64,000 nt of DNA. Origin: DAITBA01 sp036824005. GTDB taxonomy: Bacteria > Pseudomonadota > Gammaproteobacteria > Burkholderiales > Rhodocyclaceae. This document shows positions 32,507 through 41,588 of this stretch, piece after piece. A model generated the notes under the pieces. That model was not told where the DNA came from, did not search any database, and saw only the letters and a list, made by a program, of their open reading frames with translations. The translations under genes were made by a program, and so were the position numbers. Location: contig DAITBA010000001.1 of the NCBI GenBank assembly GCA_036824005.1, positions 310,001-374,000 of the forward strand, given 5' to 3'. The stretch's first letter is position 1, and the number at the start of each line of letters is the position of its first letter.

Positions 32507-33013
32507 GTGCCCCAACAATTGCCACGCGAACCTTACCTGCCGATGGTGCGGGAGCTCGCCCGCTGTTACCAGGCGTTCGAATCGCTATCCGCCGCGCACG
32601 TACGCTTTCTGGGACTGACGCCGGCGCAGTTCGATATCATCGCCACCCTTGGTGACACACCGGGGATGAACTTCAGGGAACTCGGCGAGAAAACCCTGAT
32701 CACCAAGGGAACCCTGACGGGCGTGATCCACAGGCTGCAGGCGCGCGGTTTGGTTTCGTGTGAGCGCTCGCTCACAGATCGGCGCAGCCACATCGTCACA
32801 TTGACGGCGCAGGGCGAGGCACTATTCCGGCAGGTCTTCCCCGCGCATCTGGATTACCTGAGGGGAGCGTTCGCAACGATGAGCGTCGCGGAACTAACAC
32901 AGACCGAAACCACCCTGCGGCACCTGCGCGCGGTTCTGCAGGGGGGACGAAACGTCAAGGGCGCGACGAAGACGCGTCGTACCCCGGCACGCGTGCCGGC
33001 CCGGCTACCCTGA
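32507..33013 (+). CDS. MarR-family transcriptional regulator
   Basis: 168 residues from GTG at 32507 (an ATG at 32543 is an alternative). A winged-helix domain contains LTPAQFDIIATLGDTPGMNF, KTLITKGTLTGVIHRLQARG and the wing SCERSLTDRRSHIVTLT. It sits directly upstream of cytochrome b561 and three yceI genes on the same strand and probably regulates them. The ligand is unknown. Confidence 0.88.
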   Translation: MPQQLPREPYLPMVRELARCYQAFESLSAAHVRFLGLTPAQFDIIATLGDTPGMNFRELGEKTLITKGTLTGVIHRLQARGLVSCERSLTDRRSHIVTLTAQGEALFRQVFPAHLDYLRGAFATMSVAELTQTETTLRHLRAVLQGGRNVKGATKTRRTPARVPARLP

Positions 33014-33024
33014 TCGGAAGCTCG

Positions 33025-33573
33025 ATGAACGCACCTTCGGCGACTTACACGCGATCCGCGATCGCCCTGCACTGGCTGGTGGCGCTGATCATCCTGTGTT
33101 CGTTCCCGGTCGGCTTGTACATGGTGGAACTGCCGCTAAGTCCGCAAAAACTGAAGATCTACTCGTGGCACAAATGGGCCGGCGTGACCGTCTTCCTACT
33201 GGCGCTGGTGCGGGTTGCGTGGCGCCTGAGCCATCCCGCTCCGACGCTACCGCCCACCATGCCAGACTGGCAACGCCGCGCGGCGCAGATCACGCACGTC
33301 CTGCTCTACGCCTTGATTGTGGTCATTCCGCTCACCGGTTGGCTCATGAGTTCCGCCAAGGGCTTTCAGACCGTGTATTTCGGCGTCCTGGCGATTCCCG
33401 ATCTGCTCGGCAAGAACAAGGAATTGGGCGACGCGCTGGCCCTCGTCCATCGCGTGCTCAACTACACTCTGGCCGCGCTCGTCGTCGGGCACGTCAGCGC
33501 TGCCATCAAGCATCACATTGTCGATCGCGACGATGTGCTCGTCCGCATGCTTCCGTTTCTGAAACGACCCTAG
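33025..33573 (+). CDS. Cytochrome b561 family protein
   Basis: 182 residues with four transmembrane helices. Haem-ligating His are expected in IALHWLVALI, YSWHKWAGV, HVLLYAL and LNYTLAALVVGHVSAAIKHH. Superoxide:ubiquinone oxidoreductase CybB is a known member. It is clustered with yceI genes, a widespread association for periplasmic isoprenoid-binding YceI proteins. Starts 11 bp after marR. Confidence 0.9.
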   Translation: MNAPSATYTRSAIALHWLVALIILCSFPVGLYMVELPLSPQKLKIYSWHKWAGVTVFLLALVRVAWRLSHPAPTLPPTMPDWQRRAAQITHVLLYALIVVIPLTGWLMSSAKGFQTVYFGVLAIPDLLGKNKELGDALALVHRVLNYTLAALVVGHVSAAIKHHIVDRDDVLVRMLPFLKRP

Positions 33574-33581
33574 GAGTCTCC

Positions 33582-34151
33582 ATGCGCTTGATTGCCACGA
33601 TCCTCATCCTGGCCAGCGTCGCGGCGGCGACCGCTGCCTCGGCCGCCGAATTCAGCAACGTCATCCACGACAAGAGCTCGATCGTCTTCGTATCGAAGCA
33701 GATGGGCGTCCCGGTCGACGGCAAATTCCGCAAGTTCACCGCCCGGGTCGCCTTCGATCCGTCCAAGCCCGAAGCCGGCAAGGCGCAGATCGAAATCGAC
33801 AGCGCCAGCATCGACACGGGCAGCGAGGAGGCCGACGACGAGGTGGTCAGCAAGAACTGGTTCAACGTCAAGGCCTTCCCCACCGTGAAGTTCGTTTCCA
33901 GCGGTGTCACGGCGCTCGGCGGCGGACGCTACGAGGTTGCCGGCAAGATGACCATCAAGGGCAAGACGCGGGACGTCGTGGCGCCGTTTGCGTTCAAGCA
34001 GGAGGGCAACAACGGTCAGTTCGAGGGCGCCTTCAGCCTCAAGCGCCTGGAATACGGAATCGGCGAGGGCCCGTGGTCCGACACAGGCACCGTCGCCGAT
34101 GAGGTGCAGGTGAAGTTCCGTTTCGTCGTCGCCACCGCCGTCAAGGGTTGA
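33582..34151 (+). CDS. YceI-family periplasmic protein (copy 1)
   Basis: 189 residues with a signal peptide (MRLIATILILASVAAATAAS). The lipocalin-like YceI beta-barrel contains SSIVFVSKQMGVPVDGKF, NWFNVKAFPTVKFVS and VAGKMTIKGKTRDVVAPF. YceI proteins bind polyprenyl or quinone-like lipids. It is the most divergent of the three copies: it lacks the HxGFSTxRGRF motif of copies 2 and 3. AGGAG lies 7 nt before the ATG. Confidence 0.9.
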   Translation: MRLIATILILASVAAATAASAAEFSNVIHDKSSIVFVSKQMGVPVDGKFRKFTARVAFDPSKPEAGKAQIEIDSASIDTGSEEADDEVVSKNWFNVKAFPTVKFVSSGVTALGGGRYEVAGKMTIKGKTRDVVAPFAFKQEGNNGQFEGAFSLKRLEYGIGEGPWSDTGTVADEVQVKFRFVVATAVKG

Positions 34152-34153
34152 TC

Positions 34154-34741
34154 ATGTCACGACCAATTGCCAAGAACGTCAGAATCATTGTCAGCGCACT
34201 CGCCGGTGCCGCTCTCGGAACCACAGTCGTCGCGGCCGACAGCTATACCATCGACCCGCAGCACACCTATCCGCATTTTGAAGCCAGCCACCACGGTTTC
34301 TCGACCCACCGCGGCCGCTTCAACAAGAGCAGCGGCAAGATCGTGCTCGACCGGACGGCCGGAACAGGCAGCGTCGACATCGTCATCGACGCGACAACCC
34401 TGGATACCGGCCTGGAGCTCATGGAAAAGGTGCTCAAGGACGAGAACTACTTTAACGTTGCCGTCCATCCGACCATCACCTTCCGCTCCGACCGGCTGCG
34501 CTTCGACGGCGAGAAGCTGGCCGCGGTGGAGGGGCCCCTCACCCTACTCGGCGTCACGCGCCCCGTTACCCTGACGGTGACACACTTCAAATGTGGATTG
34601 AATCCGGTCCGCAAGCGTGAAGCCTGCGGCGCGGATGCCATCACCTCGATCCGCCGCTCCGAGTTCGGCATGAAGGGCGGGTTGCCCGGCGTCGGCGACG
34701 AGGTCCGGCTGCTGATCCAGGTCGAGGCCTTCAAGGATTGA
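34154..34741 (+). CDS. YceI-family periplasmic protein (copy 2)
   Basis: 195 residues from ATG at 34154 (MSRPIAKNVRIIVSALAGAA), 2 bp after the previous stop, with an AAGGG site. A signal peptide is followed by YTIDPQHTYPHFEASHHGFS and RGRFNKSSGKIVLD; NYFNVAVHPTITFRSDRL and LTLLGVTRPVTLTV follow. Closely related to copy 3 and clearly a local duplicate. The Cys pair FKCGLNPV / REACGADA is shared with copy 3. Confidence 0.92.
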   Translation: MSRPIAKNVRIIVSALAGAALGTTVVAADSYTIDPQHTYPHFEASHHGFSTHRGRFNKSSGKIVLDRTAGTGSVDIVIDATTLDTGLELMEKVLKDENYFNVAVHPTITFRSDRLRFDGEKLAAVEGPLTLLGVTRPVTLTVTHFKCGLNPVRKREACGADAITSIRRSEFGMKGGLPGVGDEVRLLIQVEAFKD

Positions 34742-34795
34742 CCCAAGCGCTGCTGCGCTCAATGGAATGTGCTGCCAACAAGAAAGGAGCAACGC

Positions 34796-35359
34796 ATGAA
34801 ACGAGTCGTTCTCGCCCTGTCCGTCGTCGCCACCGCGGCACCCGCCATCGCGGCCGAGAGCTACACCGTCGATTCCCGCCACACCTGGCCGGTTTTCGAG
34901 ATCAACCACCTTGGCTTCTCCACCCAGCGCGGGCGCTTCAACAAGACGACGGGGAAGATCGTCCTCGACGCGGCAGCCAAGCAAGGCAGCATCGATATCG
35001 CCATCGACACGGCGTCCATCGACATGGGTCTCGAGGACTGGGATAAGCACATGAAGTCCGACGAATTCTTTAATGTCGAGAAGTTTCCGACAATGACGTT
35101 CCGATCGGACAAGCTGAGCTTCGACGGCGATAGGCTGATCGGTGCCGACGGTAACCTCACCCTTCTGGGCGTCACCAAGCAAGTCAGACTGTCCGTCAGC
35201 AACTTCCGCTGCGGGACGCACCCGCTCAACAAGAAGGCCGTCTGCGGTGCCGACGTCGCGACGCTGATCAAGCGTTCGGAATTCGGTATGACCAAGTATG
35301 TGCCGGCGGTTGGCGACCTCGTCAAGGTCACCATCCCCGTCGAGGCCTTCAAGGACTGA
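34796..35359 (+). CDS. YceI-family periplasmic protein (copy 3)
   Basis: 187 residues from ATG at 34796 behind AAAGGAGC (MKRVVLALSVVATAAPAIAA signal peptide). It contains YTVDSRHTWPVFEINHLGFS, RGRFNKTTGKIVLD, EFFNVEKFPTMTFRSDKL and LTLLGVTKQVRLSV. It ends VEAFKD as copy 2 does. Last gene of the marR-b561-yceI island. Confidence 0.93.
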   Translation: MKRVVLALSVVATAAPAIAAESYTVDSRHTWPVFEINHLGFSTQRGRFNKTTGKIVLDAAAKQGSIDIAIDTASIDMGLEDWDKHMKSDEFFNVEKFPTMTFRSDKLSFDGDRLIGADGNLTLLGVTKQVRLSVSNFRCGTHPLNKKAVCGADVATLIKRSEFGMTKYVPAVGDLVKVTIPVEAFKD

Positions 35360-35501
35360 GATCCGCCTGCGGCCGCGGCCGGCTCGCGTCCCGCCCCTGA
35401 CCGGCGCCTGCGCCGCACGCAGCCCGCCGTGATGCAGTTCGACCCGTCGCGGCAAGAGCTTGGCTAAACTCGGGATTTCCCCTTCGGCCTGCTCTCCTGT
35501 C

Positions 35502-36998
35502 ATGTCCCTCGCCGTACTCACCACCCGCGCTCTGGCGGGCATGACCGCGCCAGAGGTCACGGTGGAAGTCCACCTCGCCAACGGCCTGCCGAGCTTCACG
35601 CTGGTGGGACTGCCGGACACGGAAGTCAGAGAAGCGCGCGACCGCGTGCGCGCGGCGATTCAGAACGCCCGCTTCGAATTCCCTGCCCGGCGCATCACTG
35701 TCAACCTGGCGCCCGCCGACCTGCCCAAGGAGGGCGCCTGCTTCGATCTCGCGATCGCCGTCGGCATTCTCATGGCTTCGGGGCAGATCGACGCCAGGCA
35801 TGCGGGTGGCATCGAACTGACGGGCGAGCTCTCGCTCGGCGGGGAGTTGCGCCCGATACGCGGTGCGCTGGCAATGGCCCTGCATGCCGCGCAGGCGTCG
35901 CGGGCCTTGATCCTGCCCGCCGGCAATGCCGCCGAAGCCGCCCTGGTCGAGCACGCCTGCATATTGCCGGCGACTTCCCTGCTTGCCGTCTGCGCCCATT
36001 TGAACGGCCAGCAGCCGCTTGTCCCCTACCATGGCCAACCGCAGTTCGCCCACCCGGAGTACCCGGACCTGGCCGACGTCAAAGGTCAGGCCTTGGCGAA
36101 ACGTGCGCTGGAAGTCGCTGCAGCGGGTGGCCACAGCCTGCTCATGTCGGGTCCGCCAGGCACCGGCAAATCGATGCTCGCTGCGCGTTTCCCCGGCTTG
36201 CTACCACCCCTGAACGACGAACAGGCTTTGGAGAGTGCCGCCGTGCAGTCGGTGAGCGGCATGTTCCGCAGCGAGAATTGGAAACGTCGGCCTTACCGCG
36301 CGCCGCACCACTCGGCTTCGGCGGCGGCACTGGTCGGCGGTGGTGCCAATCCCCGTCCCGGCGAGATCTCGCTCGCTCATCACGGTGTGCTCTTTCTCGA
36401 CGAGTTGCCCGAGTTCGAGCGTCGGGTGCTCGAGGCACTGCGCGAGCCTTTAGAATCGGGCTACGTCAGCATCGCCCGTGCCGCAAAGCGCAGCGACTAC
36501 CCGGCGCAGTTCCAACTCGTCGCCGCCATGAATCCCTGCCCCTGCGGTTATCTCGGCGATCCAAGCGGCCGTTGCCGGTGCACGCCGGACCGGATCGCGG
36601 CCTACCGCGCCAGGCTGTCGGGCCCGCTGCTCGATCGCGTCGACATGCTGATCGAGGTACCGGCACTGCGCGAGCCGGAACTGCAGCAGTGCGCCGACGG
36701 CGAGCCGAGCAGCGCGGTTCGCCGTCGCGTGGAGGCCGCCGACAGGCGGCAGCGCGACCGCCAAGGCAAGCCGAACTGCCGCCTCACACCGAAAGAGATC
36801 GAAACTCTGTGTGCGCCCGATGCCGCCGGCGCCGCGTTGCTCAAGCAGGCGATCGCCCGCCTGCATCTGTCGGCACGCGCCTATCACCGTATACTGAAGG
36901 TGGCTCGCACCATCGCCGATCTGGCCGCGGCGCAGGACGTCGGCAGCGCGCATATCGCCGAGGCCGTCCAATACCGGCGCAATCTCGGCGACAATTAG
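35502..36998 (+). CDS. comM: ComM / YifB-family AAA+ helicase
   Basis: 498 residues from ATG at 35502 (MSLAVLTTRALAGMTAPEVT). An N-terminal Lon-protease-like fold domain is followed by an Mg-chelatase-type AAA+ domain with Walker A GPPGTGKSMLAARFPG, Walker B GVLFLDELPEF and sensor AAMNPCPCGYLGDP. ComM drives branch migration during natural transformation. YifB family members are widely conserved, so competence is not implied by this gene alone. Confidence 0.93.
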   Translation: MSLAVLTTRALAGMTAPEVTVEVHLANGLPSFTLVGLPDTEVREARDRVRAAIQNARFEFPARRITVNLAPADLPKEGACFDLAIAVGILMASGQIDARHAGGIELTGELSLGGELRPIRGALAMALHAAQASRALILPAGNAAEAALVEHACILPATSLLAVCAHLNGQQPLVPYHGQPQFAHPEYPDLADVKGQALAKRALEVAAAGGHSLLMSGPPGTGKSMLAARFPGLLPPLNDEQALESAAVQSVSGMFRSENWKRRPYRAPHHSASAAALVGGGANPRPGEISLAHHGVLFLDELPEFERRVLEALREPLESGYVSIARAAKRSDYPAQFQLVAAMNPCPCGYLGDPSGRCRCTPDRIAAYRARLSGPLLDRVDMLIEVPALREPELQQCADGEPSSAVRRRVEAADRRQRDRQGKPNCRLTPKEIETLCAPDAAGAALLKQAIARLHLSARAYHRILKVARTIADLAAAQDVGSAHIAEAVQYRRNLGDN

Positions 36999-37026
36999 CG
37001 GGACATCGATCAGAGGAGAGTCCGTC

Positions 37027-37518
37027 GTGGCAATCGAAGCATCCGTGTCCGGTGCGGGAAAATCTCGTTGGGGCCTGTGGCTGGTCCTGTTTCTGTTTTT
37101 CGGCGCCGGGCTGTTCGCACTCTACACATGGTTCGTGCTCACGTGGGACTACTCCAATGGCGAACGGGCAGGCTACGTGCAGAAATTCTCCAAGAAAGGC
37201 TGGGTATGCAAGACCTGGGAAGGCGAACTGGCGATGGTCTCCATGCCAGGCACGCTGACGGAGAAGTTCCAGTTCACCGTACGCGACCCCGCCGTCGCCG
37301 AGCGCATCAATAGGACCATGGGCAAGCGCGTATCTCTGGTCTACGAGGAGCACGTCGGCATACCCACCAGTTGCTTCGGCGAGACCGGCCATTTTGTCGT
37401 GAACGCTAAGCCGGTCGATGGCGACGTCGCTGCCCAGCCACCTGCTGCTGCACCTGCCTCGACCCCTGCCGCGACGTCCGCAGCGCCACCACCACCTGCA
37501 GCGGCAGCCCCCAAGTAA
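37027..37518 (+). CDS. Membrane-anchored protein, unknown function
   Basis: 163 residues from GTG at 37027 behind AGAGGAG. A short N-terminus is followed by one transmembrane helix (WGLWLVLFLFFGAGLFALYT), a soluble domain (residues about 45-135) with KFSKKGWVCKTWEGELAMVS and VYEEHVGIPTSCF, and an Ala/Pro tail. Follows comM by 28 bp. No function assigned. Confidence 0.8.
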   Translation: MAIEASVSGAGKSRWGLWLVLFLFFGAGLFALYTWFVLTWDYSNGERAGYVQKFSKKGWVCKTWEGELAMVSMPGTLTEKFQFTVRDPAVAERINRTMGKRVSLVYEEHVGIPTSCFGETGHFVVNAKPVDGDVAAQPPAAAPASTPAATSAAPPPPAAAAPK

Positions 37519-37533
37519 CCCGCGGAGCATCGC

Positions 37534-38757
37534 ATCGACACCACGGAACAGCGCCAGCCGGCCGTTGCGACGCGACTGCTGGTGCCGCTGCTTGCGGCGC
37601 TGGCGGCGATCGGTCCGTTCACCATCGATGCGTATCTGCCGGCGTTCCCCGCCATCGCGCACTCACTGGGCGCCACCCAGCTCGAGGTGCAGCAGACACT
37701 CACCGCCTTCTTGTTGCCATACGCTTTCATGACGCTGTGGCACGGCGCGATCTCCGACACCTTCGGACGGCGCCGCGTCGTGCTCGTGTGCTTGGTGCTG
37801 TTCGCGCTGGCCTCAGGCGCCTGCGCATTCGCCACGCGTATTGAACATCTGTGGCTGGCGCGCGCGCTGCAAGGGTTGACCTCCGGTGCCGGCATCGTCG
37901 TCGGCCGCGCGGTCGTTCGCGATCTGCTGCAGGGTGCCGAGGCGCAACGACTCATGTCCCACGTGGCCATGGTGTTCAGCCTTGCGCCGGCCATCGCACC
38001 CATTGTCGGCGGCTGGGTCTTCGCCGCGTTTGGCTGGCGCGCGGTATTCGTAATGCTCGTGTTGTTCGGCAGCGCGCTGTTCGTCGCCTGTCATTACCTG
38101 CTGCCAGAAACGCTGTCGCCCGGCCAGCGTCACAGCCTGCATCCGGTCTCGTTGAGCAAGGCGTACTGGCGGGTATTCACGCGCCTGGAATTTCTGCTGC
38201 TCGCCGGCGCGCTGGCGCTCAACTTCAACGGCTTTTTTCTCTATGTTCTGTCGGCGCCAGTGTTTCTTATGCAGCATCTGGGCGTCACGCCGCAGGCTTT
38301 CGCCTGGATGTTTGTGCCCACCGTCGCCGGTACCATGGCCGGTTCCTACCTCTCGGGAAAGCTGGCGGGCCGGCTATCCCAGCGCCGCACGGTGGCGCTC
38401 AGCTTTGCCATCATGCTCGCCGCCGCCGTTGCCAACGTAGTGGTCAACATCTGGCTACCGCCGGGGCTGCCGCGCTCGGTGCTGCCGCTCATGCTCTACA
38501 CTGTTGGCATGGCGCTGGCGATGCCCAGCCTGTCGCTGCTGATCCTCGACCAATACCCGGAGCGACGTGGGCTCGTGTCCTCGTGTCAGAGCTTTGTTCA
38601 ATCCGTGGGAAACTCGCTGACGGCGGCGATCATCGCGCCGCTACTGTGGCAGACGACCGTGATGCTCTCGTTTGGCATGGCGGCGCTGCTCGCACTCGGG
38701 CTGGTCGCCTTCGTGCTTTACCTGTTGCACCGTCGCATGGCCAAAGCGCCAGGGTAA
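37534..38757 (+). CDS. Bcr/CflA-type multidrug efflux MFS transporter
   Basis: 12-helix MFS protein with IGPFTIDAYLPAFPAIAHSL, the Bcr/CflA signature, and RALQGLTSGAGIVVGRAVVR. Proton-driven drug efflux is the usual role. The only standard start is GTG at 37582, which leaves almost no N-terminal tail and has no ribosome site. In frame 48 bp upstream, an ATC follows GGAG at an ideal distance and would encode a normal leader (DTTEQRQPAVATRLL). I therefore mark 37534 as possible start; the product is 391 residues from GTG or 407 from ATC. Confidence 0.85.
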   Translation: MDTTEQRQPAVATRLLVPLLAALAAIGPFTIDAYLPAFPAIAHSLGATQLEVQQTLTAFLLPYAFMTLWHGAISDTFGRRRVVLVCLVLFALASGACAFATRIEHLWLARALQGLTSGAGIVVGRAVVRDLLQGAEAQRLMSHVAMVFSLAPAIAPIVGGWVFAAFGWRAVFVMLVLFGSALFVACHYLLPETLSPGQRHSLHPVSLSKAYWRVFTRLEFLLLAGALALNFNGFFLYVLSAPVFLMQHLGVTPQAFAWMFVPTVAGTMAGSYLSGKLAGRLSQRRTVALSFAIMLAAAVANVVVNIWLPPGLPRSVLPLMLYTVGMALAMPSLSLLILDQYPERRGLVSSCQSFVQSVGNSLTAAIIAPLLWQTTVMLSFGMAALLALGLVAFVLYLLHRRMAKAPG

Positions 38758-38767
38758 CGACGGCCTC

Positions 38768-40051
38768 TCAGGCACTCTGCTTGCAGTTGGTTTCGCGGGT
38801 AAGCGAGATCAGGATCAACGACACCACCACCCAGCCGAACATGAGCATAAAGCCCGCCTGGTAGGCGTCGTAGTGGTAAATGCGCACGCCGCCGCTCGCG
38901 GCGCCCTGCCAGTGGCGATCGAGCATCCAGCCAACGGACGGCTGAAGCACCATGCCGCCCAGCATGACACCCATATTGGTGACGCCGGAGGCGGTACCTG
39001 CCAGGCGCAGGGGAACGGATTCCTTAGCGTAGGCGAAGCCGATGATGATACTGCCCGAAACGAATCCGAGCGCCAGCAGCAATGGGAGCAGCGCCATCAG
39101 AGGCAGCGGCGGGGCAAATACCAGCACCGCCCACGCCATGACCGCCAGGGCGCAGGTCAGCACGTACAGCGGCTTGCGCCGGCGCATGCGCTCGGAGGCC
39201 GTGCCGAGCAGCGGCCCGCCCAGCGCCCATGCCACAAGCATGGCGGAGGTTATGGCCGCCGCCTGCTTCGGCGCCAAACCGTGGATCTGGATCAGATAGG
39301 GCACGCCCCACAAACCTGCGAACGTAAGCATGCCCCCCGCGGGGCCGCCGGGCGTGAGCAGCAGTAACCAGGTATTGCGATAGGAGAGCACCTCCATCAG
39401 CCCGCGCAGAATCGAGGTCTCGTGAATGGCGCGATGATCGCCGGCGTAATGGCTGGTGTAACCCGCATCCTGCGGATCGTCGCGCACGCGCAGCCAGATC
39501 GCGACGCACAGCAGCGCCGTGAGCAACGCCGATGCACCCATCACGTTGCGCCAGCCGAAGGCCTCGACCAGCCAGCGCAGCGGCACGCCGGCGACCACGC
39601 CGCCGACGACGCCGACGAACAGGGCCATGCCGGAGGCAAGGGTGAACTGGCGCGGCGTGAACCAGTGCGTGGCGAGCTTGAGCATGGAAACGAAAGCCAC
39701 CGCCACCGAGCCGCCGATGAGCAGTCGTCCGGCATTTGCCCACCAGACGTTCGGCGCCAGGGCGAACAGCGCGCTGCCAACGGCCGCCACGCCGGCGCCG
39801 AGGGTGAGCAGCTTGCGCGGCCCCCAGCGGTCGGCGATGACGCCGGTGGGAATCTGCATCGCCACATAGCTATAGAAGTAGAACGCTGAGAGATTTCCGA
39901 GCGCTGCGGCACCCAGCGCGAATTCGGTCATCAGCTTGTCGGTAATGACCGCCGGCGCCACCCGTTGATAGAAGGCGATCAGGTAGAGCAGCGCGCCCAA
40001 GCCCCAGACGCTCCAGGCGAGTATGGCAGGGGGATGATTCGTGGTGCGCAT
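38768..40051 (-). CDS. MFS transporter
   Basis: 427 residues with 12 transmembrane helices. The N-terminus MRTTNHPPAILAWSVWGLGA is followed by YFYSYVAMQIPTGVIADRWG with the MFS loop 2-3 signature (RWGPRKLL). It resembles the D-galactonate/hexuronate:H+ branch, as does the transporter at 49943-51163. Substrate unknown. Convergent with the drug-efflux gene. Confidence 0.85.
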   Translation of the reverse strand: MRTTNHPPAILAWSVWGLGALLYLIAFYQRVAPAVITDKLMTEFALGAAALGNLSAFYFYSYVAMQIPTGVIADRWGPRKLLTLGAGVAAVGSALFALAPNVWWANAGRLLIGGSVAVAFVSMLKLATHWFTPRQFTLASGMALFVGVVGGVVAGVPLRWLVEAFGWRNVMGASALLTALLCVAIWLRVRDDPQDAGYTSHYAGDHRAIHETSILRGLMEVLSYRNTWLLLLTPGGPAGGMLTFAGLWGVPYLIQIHGLAPKQAAAITSAMLVAWALGGPLLGTASERMRRRKPLYVLTCALAVMAWAVLVFAPPLPLMALLPLLLALGFVSGSIIIGFAYAKESVPLRLAGTASGVTNMGVMLGGMVLQPSVGWMLDRHWQGAASGGVRIYHYDAYQAGFMLMFGWVVVSLILISLTRETNCKQSA

Positions 40052-40080
40052 CACCGATTGCGCGGGCGTGTGTCAGCCCG

Positions 40081-40500
40081 TTAGCGATCGCAGCCCCGCA
40101 CCGTGGTATCGAAACGCAGCACCCTCGCCGGCCCGTCCGGTACGGATTTCGCCGCCAGTTGCCACAACGCCCGATCGAACTCGCCCTGCAATCGCTGCAT
40201 CGTCTCGGCGCCCCGATGATTGTAGTAGACCGCCTCATAGGCAACCGGCTGGTCCAGCGCGGTGCGCGCCCGCGGCTGGAAATTCTGCCAGGCGATTTCG
40301 ATCAGCGACTTGCGCTCGCCGTCGACGAAGACGAATTCCTGCGCATCGAGCACGGCGAGATACTGCATGCTGCGGATCGGGACATAGACGCAGCCCGTGT
40401 CGCTGCGCGAGAGCAACTGCTGCGCGAGGTTGTAGAGTGGCGCGGGCATATGGCGCGCCACACGCGCATGCTCCGAGTCGCGGAACAGGCTGAGCTTCAC
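40081..40500 (-). CDS. Conserved hypothetical protein
   Basis: 139 residues, soluble, no signal peptide. Visible segments are SDTGCVYVPIRSMQYLAVLD, EFVFVDGERKSLIEIAWQNF and EAVYYNHRGAETMQRLQGEF. It lies 19 bp downstream of the rhodanese gene on the same strand, so the two probably form a small operon. Family not recognised. Confidence 0.75.
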   Translation of the reverse strand: MKLSLFRDSEHARVARHMPAPLYNLAQQLLSRSDTGCVYVPIRSMQYLAVLDAQEFVFVDGERKSLIEIAWQNFQPRARTALDQPVAYEAVYYNHRGAETMQRLQGEFDRALWQLAAKSVPDGPARVLRFDTTVRGCDR

Positions 40501-40519
40501 CGCCGGCGGTCAGCCGCGC

Positions 40520-40906
40520 TCAGCACTGTTCCCAAGGCAGGCCGTCGAAGCGCCAACCGGTGAGCGAGTTACGCTGATGATGGTCGTTCAGCTCGCCCTC
40601 GAAGCCGTGAAGCACGTTGAACACCTGGGTGAAACCGGCCTGCTCCAGTGCGTGACCGGCATCGCGCGAGCGGTTGCCGCTGCGGCAGATGAGCACGATC
40701 GGCCGATCCACACTGGCAGCCTTTTTCACATGGGCGACGAAGTCGGGGTTGATTTCCCAGTTTGGCCCGTCGTTCCACGGAATCATGATGGCACCCACCG
40801 GATGGCCGACAAACAGAAACTCCATCTCGCTGCGGCAGTCGATGAACAGCGCATTCGGGTTCTCGTGCAGGAACTGATAGGTTTCTTTGGGCGTCAGGTG
40901 TTTCAT
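40520..40906 (-). CDS. Rhodanese-like sulfurtransferase
   Basis: 128 residues from ATG at 40906 (MKHLTPKETYQFLHENPNAL); GTG codons at 40918 and 40924 are alternatives. A single rhodanese domain has FIDCRSEMEFLFVGHPVGA and active-site loop CRSGNRSRD, with catalytic Cys. Single-domain rhodaneses carry persulphide sulphur; partner unknown. Confidence 0.9.
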   Translation of the reverse strand: MKHLTPKETYQFLHENPNALFIDCRSEMEFLFVGHPVGAIMIPWNDGPNWEINPDFVAHVKKAASVDRPIVLICRSGNRSRDAGHALEQAGFTQVFNVLHGFEGELNDHHQRNSLTGWRFDGLPWEQC

Positions 40907-41054
40907 GGCATGATTCACCGTCACAGGGGCGAATGCTGATTGTAGCGCAACTCGGCGTTCAGCCCACCGTGTCGCCCCGCGCCTGTGCGGGTCGGCGGTT
41001 CGTGCGCGGACCGGCTGCGATCACCGACGTCACGGATCGAACAGGGGAGGAGTG

Positions 41055-41537
41055 ATGGGTCGAGTACTTGCGTTGCTGTGCAGCTTTCTCGCTGCGCTCG
41101 GGTTGTCCGCCTGCGATGCGATCGGTCTCAGGGAGCTGAAGCCGGGCGCGTCCACCGGTTACGACGTGCGCGACAAGATGGGCAAGCCGACCATGGAATG
41201 GACCAACGGCGACGGCAGCCAGACTTGGGAGTATGCGCGCACGCCCGAAGGCAAGGTGAATTACATGTTCACCATCGGCCCGGACAACGTCCTGCGCGAG
41301 ATCCGGCAGGTGCTCACCGAAGAGAACTTCGCCAAGGTGACAAAGGGGATGACGCGCGAGCAGATCCGGCGGTTGCTCGGCAAACCCGGCTGGGTGACGC
41401 AACTGGACCTGAAACAGCAGGAAGTGTGGGAATGGCGCTTCGAAAACCCGCACCAGGCCGACATGCGCTTCGGCGTGCATTTCGACCGCAGCGGACAGGT
41501 GGTGGACACCAGCCGGCGCGAGGAGCAGCGCCACTGA
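41055..41537 (+). CDS. BamE/SmpA-like lipoprotein with two repeats
   Basis: 160 residues from ATG at 41055 behind GGGGAGGAG. The signal helix ends in the lipobox LSAC. Two segments resemble the BamE/OmlA pattern: LKPGASTGYDVRDKMGKPTM and VTKGMTREQIRRLLGKPGWV, each followed by beta-rich sequence (QTWEYART and EVWEWRFEN). It may be an outer-membrane assembly or small-molecule-binding lipoprotein. Not the canonical BamE because of the duplication and length. Confidence 0.8.
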   Translation: MGRVLALLCSFLAALGLSACDAIGLRELKPGASTGYDVRDKMGKPTMEWTNGDGSQTWEYARTPEGKVNYMFTIGPDNVLREIRQVLTEENFAKVTKGMTREQIRRLLGKPGWVTQLDLKQQEVWEWRFENPHQADMRFGVHFDRSGQVVDTSRREEQRH

Positions 41538-41588
41538 ACGATACGCCGCGCGCGGTTGACACCCGCCCCGCTGCCCGCTATCGTCCGA

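Noticed and set aside
36278..37258. 326-codon frame inside comM and the following gene
   Set aside because: Arg-rich shadow frame without a plausible start or domain.
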